This document shows, piece after piece, positions 1-11,394 of a DNA stretch of 64,000 nucleotides; position 1 is the first letter of the stretch; each line of letters starts with the position of its first letter. The stretch comes from Elysia crispata. Lineage: Eukaryota > Mollusca > Gastropoda > Plakobranchidae. The notes under the pieces were generated by a model that made no database searches, had not been told where the DNA came from, and saw nothing but the letters and a program-made list of their open reading frames with translations. The position numbers and the translations under genes are program-made. The stretch spans positions 166,001 through 230,000 of the forward strand of contig JAWDGP010008107.1 of the NCBI GenBank assembly GCA_033675545.1. Direction: 5' to 3'.

Positions 1-397
1 AGTCTGAGGCCAAATTCAATCAGTGTTTAACAAAAATATATATATATGCACTATTTATTATACCTGTTTACAATTACAAAGAAAAAAAAAAGGCAAAAAG
101 AGTTGTCTTTTTTTTTTTGAAGTACAAAAAAAATCTAGATTAATTTACACATGTATGCTAATAATAAAGTTACACATTTTAAACTTTATTGTCTCTTAAA
201 TGGTTTTCCTCCTCTACGAAAAGACAGTAAAGAAGTTTTGTCCAACTCAAAACAGTAACCCACCAAACAAATCCAAAATAAAAATAATTCTTTCGAGTTC
301 TACAGAAGTAGTAGTACTCAGCAGTAGTAAAGATAGTACATAGTGAGTAGTTAAACCTATCTTAAAGACATACTTTAAATTATTTCAAGCACCACTT
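1..397 (-). other. AT-rich 3' flank, probable 3' UTR of candidate minus-strand gene
   Basis: This AT-rich unique sequence lies immediately downstream, on the minus strand, of the stop codon proposed at 398-400. It contains a minus-strand AATAAA and several A/T homopolymers. No open frame of note is seen. Calling it a 3' UTR is an inference that depends on the adjacent gene model. Confidence 0.35.
185..190 (-). promoter_or_regulatory. Candidate poly(A) signal AATAAA
   Basis: The plus strand reads TTTATT, so the minus strand carries a canonical AATAAA about 210 nt past the proposed stop codon. AATAAA is common by chance in AT-rich DNA, so it only supports the gene model in combination with the other signals. 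Confidence 0.35.
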
Positions 398-1842
398 TTA
401 TTCATAAATATAACCTAAATTTCTTGGCCTGGCTCTACATTGAAATTTTCTAGCTTGTGGTGAAGTCTTGATTATAGGCTCAGAGAATCTAAATTTTATA
501 CCAGGAAAAAAAAGGAATCAGCATTAGTTGGGCTCCTTTTAATGCAACATAACCAGGTTGAGTCTTTAAAGAACATTTTAAAAATATAATGTACTCATCC
601 ATAACACACGCCTAGTAACTAGCCTACTTATTGTTATTTAGACAGTGAATTCATCTAGATCTAGATCTAGATTTATCTCTGAAATATAGGCCTAAAATTT
701 CTATAGACAAAAAAAAATCACACATTCTTGCCAGAAAGTATCACTTAATCAGCAACAATTCTCATACCAATAGAAAGGGACAAATTGCCACTGCAAAATT
801 TGATGCAATCCAAACTAAGAGGAAAAAAAAATAATTAAAGATCCAGATTTGGGCCTAATCTAGAGCTAGATATATACAATACAGTGGAGTCCAAATAAAT
901 TGAATTCGGATTGTTCGAAGTCTTGGATATATTCCAAAGTCATATAATTTCACTGAATATTTCTCTTTAACTTCAAGCTTTATTAAAAAATAAGTTCGAA
1001 TTTAGAAATAAGGATCCGGTTAATTCGTAGCATTTTTGGCATGATTTTTTTTATTCTGACACAGTGTAAGCACTTCTCCTGACTTGTAAAACAAAGTACA
1101 TGAAGTGCTATGCTCAACACGGCAAGTGATTCTGGAGTGTGTGCCCCCACCTAATATAAGGTTACAATAAGGCTACAAGAGGGAAAGTGGTTAGTCGTCT
1201 CTCCCCCCTCTCCACCCCTTCTTTGCACACACTTGTACGACATTCCTGATCTGTCATCTACTTTTTTTTTTACTGTCTTTCTCTATGTATTCTGATAATT
1301 CGAATTTTGGACAATTCGAGGTCCTTTTTTCATCCAAATGACTTTGAAATAACCGGTCTCAACTGTATCTAGATCTAGATCTCAGTTTTAATTTCAATGA
1401 AATTTGGTGATGCCTTACTTACCATCATAAAATGGCTCATCAATGCCTTTTCCATTAATTCCAAATCTCTAAAGAATGTAGATCTAACCTAAGCTTTGCA
1501 TTCTATATCTTATACAGACTCTAGATCTGACTCTATCTAAAACTGCAGTTTAGATTCTCCGCTAGAGTGATGAAATCCTGCAAACAATGGTGTGCTACGA
1601 CCCTTGGACTCCCACATTGCTGAATGATGTTGAGAAGGAAAACTTGAGTCAATAAGATCTTATATCTTGAATCTAGATCAAATCTGCGGCAAGTCTGTAC
1701 CAAGACTTGTCTCGATTTGAAATCAGGGTACAAAGTTTTAAGAGAAAATTCTCTGATGTCAACCGAAATCTTGTGAAGCTCAATTAATAACTTTAATGTA
1801 AATCCGGATAGACGTGTAGCTTTACATTTCGGAAGAGTCCAT
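398..1842 (-). CDS. Candidate five-exon small protein gene (95 codons), family not recognised
   Basis: The inferred minus-strand exons are 1826-1842 (ATG, 17 nt), 1544-1642, 1423-1466, 768-814 and 398-478 (TAA stop). Their lengths of 17, 99, 44, 47 and 81 nt sum to 288, and all junction phases agree (2/2, 2/2, 1/1, 0/0). The ATG context is AAAGATGG. Donors are GTAAAG, GTTTTA, GTAAGT and GTATGA. Exons 3 and 4 have pyrimidine-rich acceptors ending TTTAGAG and TCTTAG. An ETS/CRE-like motif lies just upstream and an AATAAA lies about 210 nt after the stop. The predicted product begins MDSSE, has a mid-region FGINGKGIDEPFYD, a hydrophobic stretch from exon 4 that could be one membrane helix, and ends LGYIYE. 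I do not recognise the family. The exon 2 acceptor is weak, and intron 2 (about 77 nt) is short. A rival reading of exons 3-4 (LELMEKALMSHFMM then FGLHQILQWQ) is also open, so the frame is not proven. Confidence 0.4.
882..1365. mobile_element. Pogo/Tigger-like MITE with TA target-site duplication
   Basis: A 484-bp element is bounded by TA dinucleotides at 880-881 and 1366-1367. The left end reads CAGTGGAGTCC and the reverse complement of the right end reads CAGTTGAGACC. Both match the CAGTnGAnnC ends typical of pogo-type Tc1/mariner elements. Subterminal TTCAAAGTCAT-like and AATTCGAA-like motifs recur in inverted orientation. There is no transposase open frame, so it is non-autonomous. It sits inside the third intron of the candidate gene at 398-1842. 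Confidence 0.65.
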
Positions 1843-1871
1843 CTTTGAACAAGAACGTAGCCTTTCCTCCA

Positions 1872-1886
1872 ACGTCACACTTCCGG
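1872..1886 (-). promoter_or_regulatory. ETS plus CRE-like promoter motif
   Basis: On the minus strand the interval reads CCGGAAGTGTGACGT, an ETS core (CCGGAAGT) followed by a CREB/ATF half site (TGACGT). It lies about 35 nt upstream of the proposed ATG at 1840-1842. Such pairs are typical of TATA-less housekeeping promoters in animals. Function is inferred. Confidence 0.35.
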
Positions 1887-3440
1887 TGCAAGCAAGGCCA
1901 GGCCGCCTCCTAAATCTAAACAAGAAGCCTGTGGGCCACATTCTGTGACTCCCACTAGATCTATACCTATGGCTAAAACACAAATCTTCCTTTGCAATGG
2001 TTTTGCGCGTTCTGTTACCGTCAGCTAGAACAAAATTAAGTAAATTTAATGGGTGCGATGTTTAATTATATTTATTTTCGGCAAGTCTAAATCTCAATCT
2101 TGATCTAGCCTAGTTTCAGGCTAGATCTATCTGAGCCATAACTGATCAGATCGAAAGGTAGAAAGATGGGTTATTTATCTCGATCACTCACCTATTTGGT
2201 TCAAACGATCTGGACCTAATATTCATACTTTTTTGGCAGCTCAGGGTCAGAACTCGAGAAGGTCAAAATTTATCCGACTGGCAAATCTCAACAGTTTTAT
2301 TAGGGTTCCTTACTCTGGTAAAGAATGTCTTTATTGAGATTTTTCAAAATTGTGAGCTGTCACACTTGTCCATTCCAGTTGAATCGCAGTAAAAAGAGAT
2401 CAAGAGTGATATATGCACAAGTCGGATAAAGTACATGAGGCATCTTTACAATCTAGATGAACACTATGCAATGATGACACCCCAGCAAGCAGACACTTTG
2501 CCACGACACCACATTCTATTCTCGTGTGCTGAATGAAGAGAACGAGTCAAAGTCACCCTCTACTCTCCCTACCGCCCCCATCTAGTTGGCCTCCGCTAGC
2601 CTAAACGCAAGCTACACGCCCCTCTTTGCCACTACATCGTTGGACCATATATATCACTACTGCCTAAATTTCTTTTTAGATGACGCATTTTATCAATGCC
2701 GCAACATGTTTTCGCTACAACCTTGGTACAATTATAGTAAAACTGACCTTAGGGATGATCTAACCAGAAACGATAGGCCAGGGACCCGCCCCTCTCTGCA
2801 TCATGTGTCGCACGCAGCATGGAGAAAAAGCGTGAGAGTCTGGAGAGAGAGAGAGAGAGAGAGAGAGGCCTTGAGATGGGCTGGAAGAAGGCCGCATGCG
2901 CAGGCTCTAACATCCCACAAAAAAGCTGGGCGAGATCTCTGCAGCGTTGTTAGAATCGAATACGAGACGAAAAGAGAGGTTCTACATACAGTGCAATGCC
3001 TTTACTCATTTTTTTCCTCCTTTGTGCAATGAGAAATTACTGAAGTTTTTAGTGACCAGACACTGAAGCATTATGCGATCTTTTTTTTTCAATTTACAGA
3101 AATTGAAATCATCTGTACCAAGGTTTTTTTTTGTTTATTTATTTTAAACATATTCAAAATAGATAATCATTTTAGGTAAGTGTTAGTCTTGGACCCAAAC
3201 TCACAACTTTCTCCAGGGCCTAGCCTTGCTTAAGGCACACAGTGCTATAAACAAGGCATTTAATGGGTTGTTTCCTCTTACAATACTCCATGATTAGCTC
3301 TACATGTAGATTGCATTCTCCGACCTATAAAACTATTCAAAATTGACTCGAAGCTTTCCACTTTGTAAGTGGTCACTAACTGAAAATAGGTCAGCCAATG
3401 TGTGTCTTATCTAAGTCTAAAAAAAGAAAAAGTTAATTGG
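1887..3440. other. Unique AT-rich DNA with ATCTAG clusters; no gene recognised
   Basis: Much of this stretch is low-GC unique sequence with many short palindromes of the ATCTAG/AGATCT type. A short GA run lies at 2842-2868. No convincing exon, RNA gene or repeat unit was found. Open frames across 2586-3032 run through the GA tract and are not supported. Confidence 0.5.
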
Positions 3441-3558
3441 CCTGCTTTTGTCTCCACAGCTGGTTTTGATCTGCCCTCAATCTGCCAAAGATGAGACAAT
3501 GGAGAAATTAAGACATCAAAAACACGGCCCAATTCAAGTCGTAATAACTGTCTCAACC

Positions 3559-3602
3559 TTTTTTTTTTTTTTTTTTTTTTTTTTTTGGGGGGGGGGGGGG
3601 GG
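3559..3602. repeat. T28-G16 homopolymer junction
   Basis: A run of 28 T (3559-3586) passes directly into 16 G (3587-3602), followed by about 250 bp of C/T-rich low-complexity DNA. A second copy of this architecture (T16-G15) occurs at 40794-40824. The G run could form a G-quadruplex. Confidence 0.9.
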
Positions 3603-3862
3603 TTGCTTCTCTTTTGTCCTCTATCAAATTGAGAACCAAGCTTGTCTCTGTATGCCTCCGTTTCTTTCTCTCATTATTCCCTGTCCTCTTTATCTATCTC
3701 ACAATTCCATTTCTCCTCTCTGCTTTTATCTTTATTTCTCCTTTATCTTCTTTTCTTTACCTCTTTTCCTTCTGCTCTACCTTTGTCTGTCTCAGACTCT
3801 CTCAACCTTAATCGTACCTCATCTGCTCAATCTCTCTATCTCCTCCCCCCCTGCTCTCTGTC
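3603..3862. repeat. Pyrimidine-rich low-complexity tract
   Basis: An imperfect TCTCT/TTTCT/CTGTCT-rich stretch without an exact unit. Three overlapping open frames across it are poly-Ser/Leu/Phe artefacts. Confidence 0.8.
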
Positions 3863-4338
3863 TGTCTGTCCGTCTCACTATATAACAAGGTTTTTACTGG
3901 TAACCAAGGGGAGCCTATACAGTGCTAATAATAATAGCAACATGTTACCTTAGGAGCAGTGTCACAGCCCTCTGTCTGTCTGACCATCTCACTATAGTAA
4001 TATAACAGTGTTTTTACTGATAACCAAGGGGAGCCTATACAGTGCTAATAATAATAGCAACATGTTACCTTAGGAGCAGTGTCACAGCCCTCTGTCTGTC
4101 TGACCATCTCACTATAGTAATATAACAGTGTTTTTACTGATAACCAAGGGGAGCCTATACAGTGCCAATAGCAACATCCTAGTGCTACAATCTTACGATC
4201 AGTGTCACAATCCTCTGTCTGTCTGACCATCTCACTATAGTAATATAACAGTGTTTTTACTGATAACCAAGGGGAGCCTATACAGTGCCAATAGCAACAT
4301 CCTAGTGCTACAATCTTACGATCAGTGTCACAATCCTC
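3863..4338. repeat. 120-123-bp tandem repeat, four copies
   Basis: The motif TAACCAAGGGGAGCC recurs at 3901, 4021, 4141 and 4264, giving periods of 120, 120 and 123 bp. Copies 1-2 share an ATGTTACCTTAGG segment. Copies 3-4 share a different CCTAGTGCTACAATC segment, so two subfamilies lie side by side. Confidence 0.92.
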
Positions 4339-4436
4339 TGTTCGATAGTCATAAAATTGATTTAAAAAAAAAATATTTCGTCTTGCTCTAATTGCTGCAG
4401 GCTTTGAATTTTCATCAGCAACATCAGAAGCACATT

Positions 4437-4632
4437 TAATTATGATGATCATCATCGTTATAATCATCAACATCGCCGTCGTCATCCTCGTTATCGCTTA
4501 CCATCACCATCATCACCATCATCACCATCATCATCATCATCATAATCATCATCACAATCAGTAGCCTATTGACATGATCACCGCCATCATTATCGTCACA
4601 TATATCATTATTTATCATTATTTTCGACATTA
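4437..4632. repeat. Imperfect ATC/CAT trinucleotide repeat
   Basis: Degenerate ATC triplets interspersed with GTT and CGT. The minus-strand Asp/Met-rich frame is a repeat artefact. Confidence 0.8.
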
Positions 4633-4914
4633 TCATGCAGTTCTGTTGTTGAACTCCCCTGACCCGCGCTAAGAATCATTATACGGGAACAAAACGGCGT
4701 TGAAAGAAGATAAAAGTGCAGAAGAAAGACAGAATATGATATACTCAGTTATCATGAAATGTATACATGTATAATACTATAGTGTTCAATTAAAAATCAA
4801 CCCCAAGAGGTGCGGGTGAAAGGTAAAATGGGAGAAGTTTGTAGCAAATTATATCAATATAAACTGCACGTGCCACATGCTTTCATTTTTTACTCAGTGA
4901 CCTTTAAAAGTCGG

Positions 4915-4985
4915 TTTGAGAGAGGCACAGAGAGGTCGGGAGTGAGGGGAAAATGGAGATAGAGATATAGAAAGAGGTGGAAAGA

Positions 4986-5053
<68 letters not shown>

Positions 5054-5183
5054 GAGAGGTGACAGAGGTGACAGAGAGATGAGAGAAAGAAAGAGAGAGA
5101 TGAGAGAGAGAAAGAGAGAGATGAGAGAGAGATGAGAGAGAGAGAGGGAGTGACAGAGAGAGAGAAAGAGAGATGAGAGAGAG

Positions 5184-5215
<32 letters not shown>

Positions 5216-5225
5216 GAGATGAGAT
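4915..5225. repeat. Purine tract with (GA)n core 4989-5050
   Basis: A near-perfect (GA)n of about 62 bp is followed by ATGAGAGAG-type interruptions every 10-30 bp up to 5225. The plus strand is nearly all purine, so H-DNA or triplex formation is possible. Confidence 0.93.
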
Positions 5226-6660
5226 GCTGCAACAATCGTTATTGTCACATCAGAACTACAGTGCCGTTCCACTGATTCAGAGGAAGACCAACAAGTTTTC
5301 GGTTCTTGACGAGAAGATTGGAGGCCCTGCTCGAGTACTGTGTTGAGCTAGTGGCCGGGTGAAGGTTCTCTTCCCTCCACCAATCACCAGGAGACTCACT
5401 AGCTGCTAGCTTAGCGCGTGATGCCCCAAGTCTTTCCTCATCTCACCCAACACACACGTGTAGCAGTCAAAAATCGCTAGTCTAGATCTACAATAATTTT
5501 CGACGTTTTTAACTCATCGTAAATTTTGGTAGACGTCAAATAACTCCCCAAAGACTTGCCCTATTCGCGCAATACAAGTTTGAATTTTTCTGCTGAGCTG
5601 TTGTGGATGCCCATGGCGCGGCTAAACTTCTAGAACACCAGCAAGACAATATCCTCTGGCCGAGGCTCATGGGAATTAGTGTTGCTCTTGACATGCTGTG
5701 TGTCATCTCTTCCTCTTATCTTATTGGGTCTCAAGTTATCCTGTCGAAAACTGAAGCTTTCTGGTCCCGAGTCAAAGCAATTCTTGTATCATTGCAGTTT
5801 CTTGTGTGCCTATTTTAATGATTTCTATTAATTATGTACGCCAATGATAATAACTTATCATCTAATTATTTCCCTTGGCATTTTAATTATCTCCGTTACT
5901 TTTATTTCCAGTTTTCTTCGCAAGTCTTCACAAAATAATCCGTTATTATGTCATGCTTTACTTTTGCATTTTTTTTTCATTATGCTATAATTATTATGGT
6001 GGTGATGTTAATATTACATTAAAGAGTGAATGAGATGGTATACGTGTCATGCTATTTCATTGCTTGTAATTTTAATGCACATGAACAAATATAACTAGTA
6101 CTATTAGGTTTATGCACCGTGACCAATGCGAATTCTACCTACTATCGATATGCTTTGATCCATAAATTCTGTCTCATAATTATCGATACACTTTGAACCA
6201 TCAAGCGCTATTGAGCTCCCGAATCTAAATCCTAAAGTTCCATATGATGTAATTTAGACCAAATCAAGCAAGATGTAATAATAATTATTTACAGTTTCCA
6301 CACGAAGTTTCCCAAATCTTAAACCACTGATTTGTACGAATAATTTAATGAGACAAAAAAAAATTAAAAAAAAAAAGATCTTCCATAATAATATGTATTT
6401 AGTACGTTTAGGAAATGCTTTTTTCCCCCTCCTGGCTCTCCCTTCTGTATCATTCCTTTCTCTCGCGCCCAGTCTTCGAGTCCTAGGGAAACTCCCTGGC
6501 TCTGCTGCTAGCAACAGGACGACCAGTTACTGCAGTGTGCACTGTTTGTCCGCCCTGGGTCCACACACCTGCATTCTGGCTGGGCAGTCGAGCGTAGATC
6601 CTCATTTGTCTGTCTACCCAAGGGTTTGTCTATCTTTCTCCCTTCCCTCATGCTCTCCTG
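5226..6660. other. Unique DNA, no gene recognised
   Basis: This is mixed unique sequence, AT-rich after 5820. A plus-strand frame at 5603-5818 (71 codons) has neither a good start context nor a recognisable domain, so I do not call it. Confidence 0.45.
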
Positions 6661-6668
6661 CACCCTCT

Positions 6669-6670
<2 letters not shown>

Positions 6671-6753
<83 letters not shown>

Positions 6754-6850
6754 CTCCCTCAGTCTCTCTTTCTCTCTTTCCCTATCTCAGTCTATCTTTC
6801 TCTCTCTGTTTTTTTCTTCTTTCTCTCTCTTCCTCTTTCTCACTTGATGT
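6671..6850. repeat. (CT)n microsatellite with pyrimidine flank
   Basis: Essentially perfect CT dinucleotides from 6675 to 6748, followed by about 100 bp of TTTCTCTCT variants. Confidence 0.93.
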
Positions 6851-8855
6851 ACCTCACTTGATATCCATCGAATAATGCTATTTTTAGGTATTTTTGATCA
6901 AATGTTGAGACTGGTCAATATATTTTGGTAATTTAGCCCTGAAGCAAAAACAAAAACAAAAACAAAAAAAAACCAAAAAAAAAAAACCGCTACATCATTA
7001 GGCTCTATGTGGATTTTGAATAAATTGTGCATTTTAGATTCATATCTTTTCGTATGCGAAAAAAAAAACAAATAACAAAACATACGTTAAACAAAACCGC
7101 TTTGTATTATTTTAATTTCTTATGTAATTGACTCTTTTATAGCGAAGCAAAAATGCCGTTGATAATTTTCACAAAAAGAAAATATAATTATCTTTAACAT
7201 GTTTTTTTTTTTTATATATTAGGAACCTGTCCTCAATATGGAAGATTCTTCTGCTTGAAAGGAACACACAATTATAGATACAGACAGACGGGCATGCAGA
7301 CAGACAGAGAGACAAAGCTGTAAAAAAAAAAAGGAAAACATTACCGACATAAATGTACTCACCCATGAGATAAACAAAAGGAAACTGTAAGAAAAAGAAC
7401 GGAGGAAAGACTTAAATGTTCTTTTTCTGGCTTTTTTTTTTACCCCGAATCTCACAAGATTATGATTGGGATAGGAAGATCTCCATGGAACCAGCCCACA
7501 GAGACTAGGGCTATGATCAACAGGCAGAGCAGTTCGGTTGTGTGCGCTACAAACTGGAAATCATAAAGTCTGTCCGAGTCGTGGACCTCATTAAAACCTC
7601 GCGTGGATAGGATCATGGCATGAGGAACCTTGAAAATTGAGGTTAACCCTACAGGAAGACTACCTTTCAGTGCATATCACTTGCATACGTGGCGTTAGTG
7701 AAAGACCAAAAAAAAAAAAAAAAGAAAAAGTTATTATATTGCCAATAGTAACAAATGAAAAAAAACAAAAACAAACAAACAAAACAAACAAACAAAAAAA
7801 AAAAAACGAAAAAAAAAAAAAGGTAAGCAGCCAATACCTAGGTTTTTTGAATGAAAATTGGTAAAGATTTGTGACATGACATTTTTGGCAGTTTATAGTG
7901 TATGAAAATTCACCTTTTCAGCCGAATAGAATGACAGGTTGAAGAGTTTGTAGCTCTAATTTAGAAGCGTGAAAACTTTGAATCACTTTGCTCTCCGGAC
8001 TTTTTATTTCATTGAATAAAATTAAGCGGGTGAGTTTGACCTGACACACAAATCTTTAATATATTTTTTTTTTCAATTCTCAGTGGTCCAAATCTGGTTA
8101 TCATCATAATTATAGTTTGCAAAGTTTGGTTTTATGACGAAGTTCGGTATCGTGAGATAAGAGTCAATATACAATTAAGAAAATTATCAAGCTGAAATTC
8201 AGTAAATTTAAGCCAGTTTAAACAAACAAAAAAAATGGACCGCTACAGCAAAAATGACAGTACTTGTACATGTAATATGTATTCAAATACCAAGATATTT
8301 ATATATTCTAAGAAAACCTGAGAAGCTTTCAAAGCTTAGTGTAATTATTTAAAATTCATATTTTACAAAACCTTACCTCAATGTCCCGCTGAGCTGGGCA
8401 ACTAGAAAGAAAGAAAAATAGCAGAAACGTTACGCTCAGTCATTTATCTTTTCTAAGGTTTACACACTCTTTGCTCGACCTATAAAGACATTGATAGAGA
8501 TAGACCATTAATGGTGAAAAAAATTCAGATTTATTTAAAAAATTTTTAAAAGGCTCATAAAGAGTTAGGTAAGAACAAAGTACGTATCTAAGAATTTCCG
8601 TAAGGCGACGCCCCTCTAGACACTTTTTGCGGGAATTCCCAGACTTAAAATAGTAAGTTAAAAGAAATATCTTTTGAAAGACTCGGAAAGAACCGAATAA
8701 TATGATTTCCCAATGCAGCTTCCAATCACACACATACGGTAGGAGTGGCTAGTGTTGCGTCTCAACTTTTCTGCTCTTCCCTGCAGCAATGTGGCTTCGT
8801 GGATCTAACAGGGAACTGTCTTATGTGACAAACATTAGACTTCCTTCTCATCTGG
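6851..8855. other. A/T-rich unique DNA, no gene recognised
   Basis: Contains several A-rich runs (6951-6986, 7708-7730, 7757-7821) with AAAC interruptions that resemble poly(A) or simple-repeat tails. No element body with ends was identified. A minus-strand frame at 8440-8733 is open for 97 codons but AT-rich and unrecognised. Confidence 0.4.
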
Positions 8856-8857
8856 AT

Positions 8858-9026
8858 GTCTCTGTCTCTGTGTCTCTGTCTGCCTTACTATTTCTCTTTA
8901 CACAGGTCAGAACCCACTCTCTCTGTCTCTGTTTGTCTGTCTGTCTGTCTGTCTCTCTCGTTTTCTCTTTCTCTCTCTTTCCATACTGCCATTCTCTGTC
9001 ACCCTCGCTCACACAGAGATATATAC

Positions 9027-9097
<71 letters not shown>
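8858..9097. repeat. CTGT/CT pyrimidine microsatellite
   Basis: CTCTGT and CTGT units (8858-8960) precede a perfect (CT)n at 9032-9097. Confidence 0.92.
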
Positions 9098-9100
<3 letters not shown>

Positions 9101-9180
9101 TCCTCTCCTAGCTTTCACCACAGCTAGCAGTGACAAATCTCTGACAATCTCCCCCATATTCCCAGATCCACTTAACCTTT

Positions 9181-9330
9181 CCCCAGCCGAGCACACACTG
9201 TCATGCAAGTCAACCCAGAGAAACAGCCTGTCTCAAGACGGTCTTGCCTTGCCTCCCCAGCCGAGCACACACTATCATGCAAGTCAACCCAGAGAAACAG
9301 CCTGTCTCAAGACGGTCTTGCCTCGCCTCC
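9181..9330. repeat. 74-bp direct duplication
   Basis: CCCCAGCCGAGCACACACT starts at 9181 and again at 9255. The copies differ at only a few positions. Each contains the inverted repeat CAAGACGGTCTTG. Confidence 0.9.
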
Positions 9331-9495
9331 CCAGAGAAGCCGCACGCCTGCATTCCTGCCCCGCGCCAAGATGGCCGATCTATCAGCGACATTGACATTA
9401 CATGGCATGGGGGTCACTGTCCTTATCAGGTCTCTCTGGTTTCCTTTTCTGGCTTCTCCAGCTTTCTCTGTAGTTCTACATTCTTCTGTTTGTTT

Positions 9496-9720
<225 letters not shown>

Positions 9721-10895
9721 TTAGCCGTCATTTCGCCATTCTTCTTCTTTCGCTTCCTCCTCTGCCTCTTCTTTTTCCTCCCCCACGTCCCTAATCTCCT
9801 TTCCTCCCCTCTGACCCTTTCCATCCCAGCTCCTTCCATCTCCCTCTCCTGTACTTCTAGCCGTGTGGTAAAGCAAACGCCCTCATACCTTTAAGACCTG
9901 TCTCTCGAGGAATAAAAATCGATTTACAAATAAATCGTAGCTGGCGAAATTTAATTCATATTTTGTTAAATTCAATTACAACAAAACAATGCTCACTATT
10001 GCCAAGAACTGTAAGCAGACCATGAACGAACCAAATAATATAATAAATTAACACAAATCAAAGCACCAGAATTATTACATGTTTAGAATAGCAGTAACTT
10101 AACGTAGAAGAGGTGCACAAGGCAAGAACAAAAACTCACCGGATGTGTAGAGTCATCTCTTTTTAGAAATCAGTTGGCTACGATTTTGTCTATGATGTAC
10201 ACTGTATGCCTCTTCTTTTGCTTCACGCGCCACAAGATTCCTCAATTTTTTTTTGTGGATACAGGATTAGAGACAGAGGCCCCCGTCAGACCCAAGATAA
10301 ATGTATGGTCACTCCAACAGAGTTTAATTTAATTGTATACAATTCCCTTTCAAAACTTCTTCTTTTTCTGGAACACGAAAATTGACTCAAGGCAAACACA
10401 GCAAGAATAAAACCTAAGCATAGCTTCCCGTAACCACACAGCTTGTTTTACTTTTTACCTTTGAGTTATATTTCTCTCATCAAATCCTTTGCCCTAACGG
10501 ACCTAAACACATTAAAAAATAATAAATTCATTAATTCATTAGGGAAAAAAAAGGATTATGATCCCTGCCTCACAAGAAATTTAATCACCCTGAATCTTCT
10601 AGTTTGAATTATGATCTTCCTCAGTAGACCTTCAGAAGCAAAGAATATAAAGCATTGTAATATTAAATGACAGACCTACTTTTTCCTTCGTAAAATTGCA
10701 CCGATAAAACAATATATGTTTCTCTTGAACAATTTGATCCATCTTTACTTGTACAATTTAAATATCAAGTACATATTTTTTTTAGCTTATTGTGTACTAG
10801 CGTTTTAATGAAATATCGTTATGAACTTTTTGAAAAAATGTAGTCATTTATTTATTTTTTCTATGTTTGGGCAGAGAATGTATAACTGAACTCTG
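9721..10895. other. Unique DNA, possible weak exon near 10.17-10.24 kb
   Basis: AT-rich unique sequence. On the minus strand, 10171-10240 is open in more than one frame after a TTGAG acceptor-like site. A GTGAGT donor lies nearby, but I cannot settle a frame and do not call a gene. Confidence 0.3.
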
Positions 10896-11394
10896 CCTTC
10901 CGCAGCCCACAACACTCCATGAAAAACCTTCAGCAACCCACAACACTCCATGAAAAACCTTCCGCAACCCACAACACTCCATGAAAAACCTTCCGCAACC
11001 CACAACACTCCATGAAAAACCTTCCGCAACCCACAACACTCCATGAAAAACCTTCCGCAGCCCACAACACTCCATGAAAAACCTTCCGCAGCCCACAACA
11101 CTCCATGAAAAACCTTCCGCAACCCACAACACTCCATGAAAAACCTTCCGCAGCCCACAACACTCCATGAAAAACCTTCCGCAGCCCACAACACTCCATG
11201 AAAAACGTTCCGCAACCCACAACACTCCATGAAAAACGTTCCGCAACCCACAACACTCCATGAAAAACCTTCCGCAGCCCACAACACTCCATGAAAAACC
11301 TTCCGCAACCCACAACACTCCATGAAAAACCTTCCGCAACCCACAACACTCCATGAAAAACCTTCCGCAACCCACAACACTCCATGAAAAACGC
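10896..11394. repeat. 31-bp satellite, about 16 copies
   Basis: The unit is CCTTCCGCAACCCACAACAC followed by TCCATGAAAAA, repeated with exact 31-bp spacing and A/G or C/G variants. The unit has no stop in any minus-strand frame, so three overlapping open frames of 150-190 codons arise; they are artefacts. The array abuts the 76-bp satellite without spacer DNA. Confidence 0.96.

Noticed and set aside
5603-5818. 71-codon plus-strand frame
   Set aside because: No recognisable domain, poor start context and no splice support.
10896-11394. CRISPR-like regular repeats
   Set aside because: The units are contiguous with no unique spacers, in eukaryotic DNA; a plain satellite.
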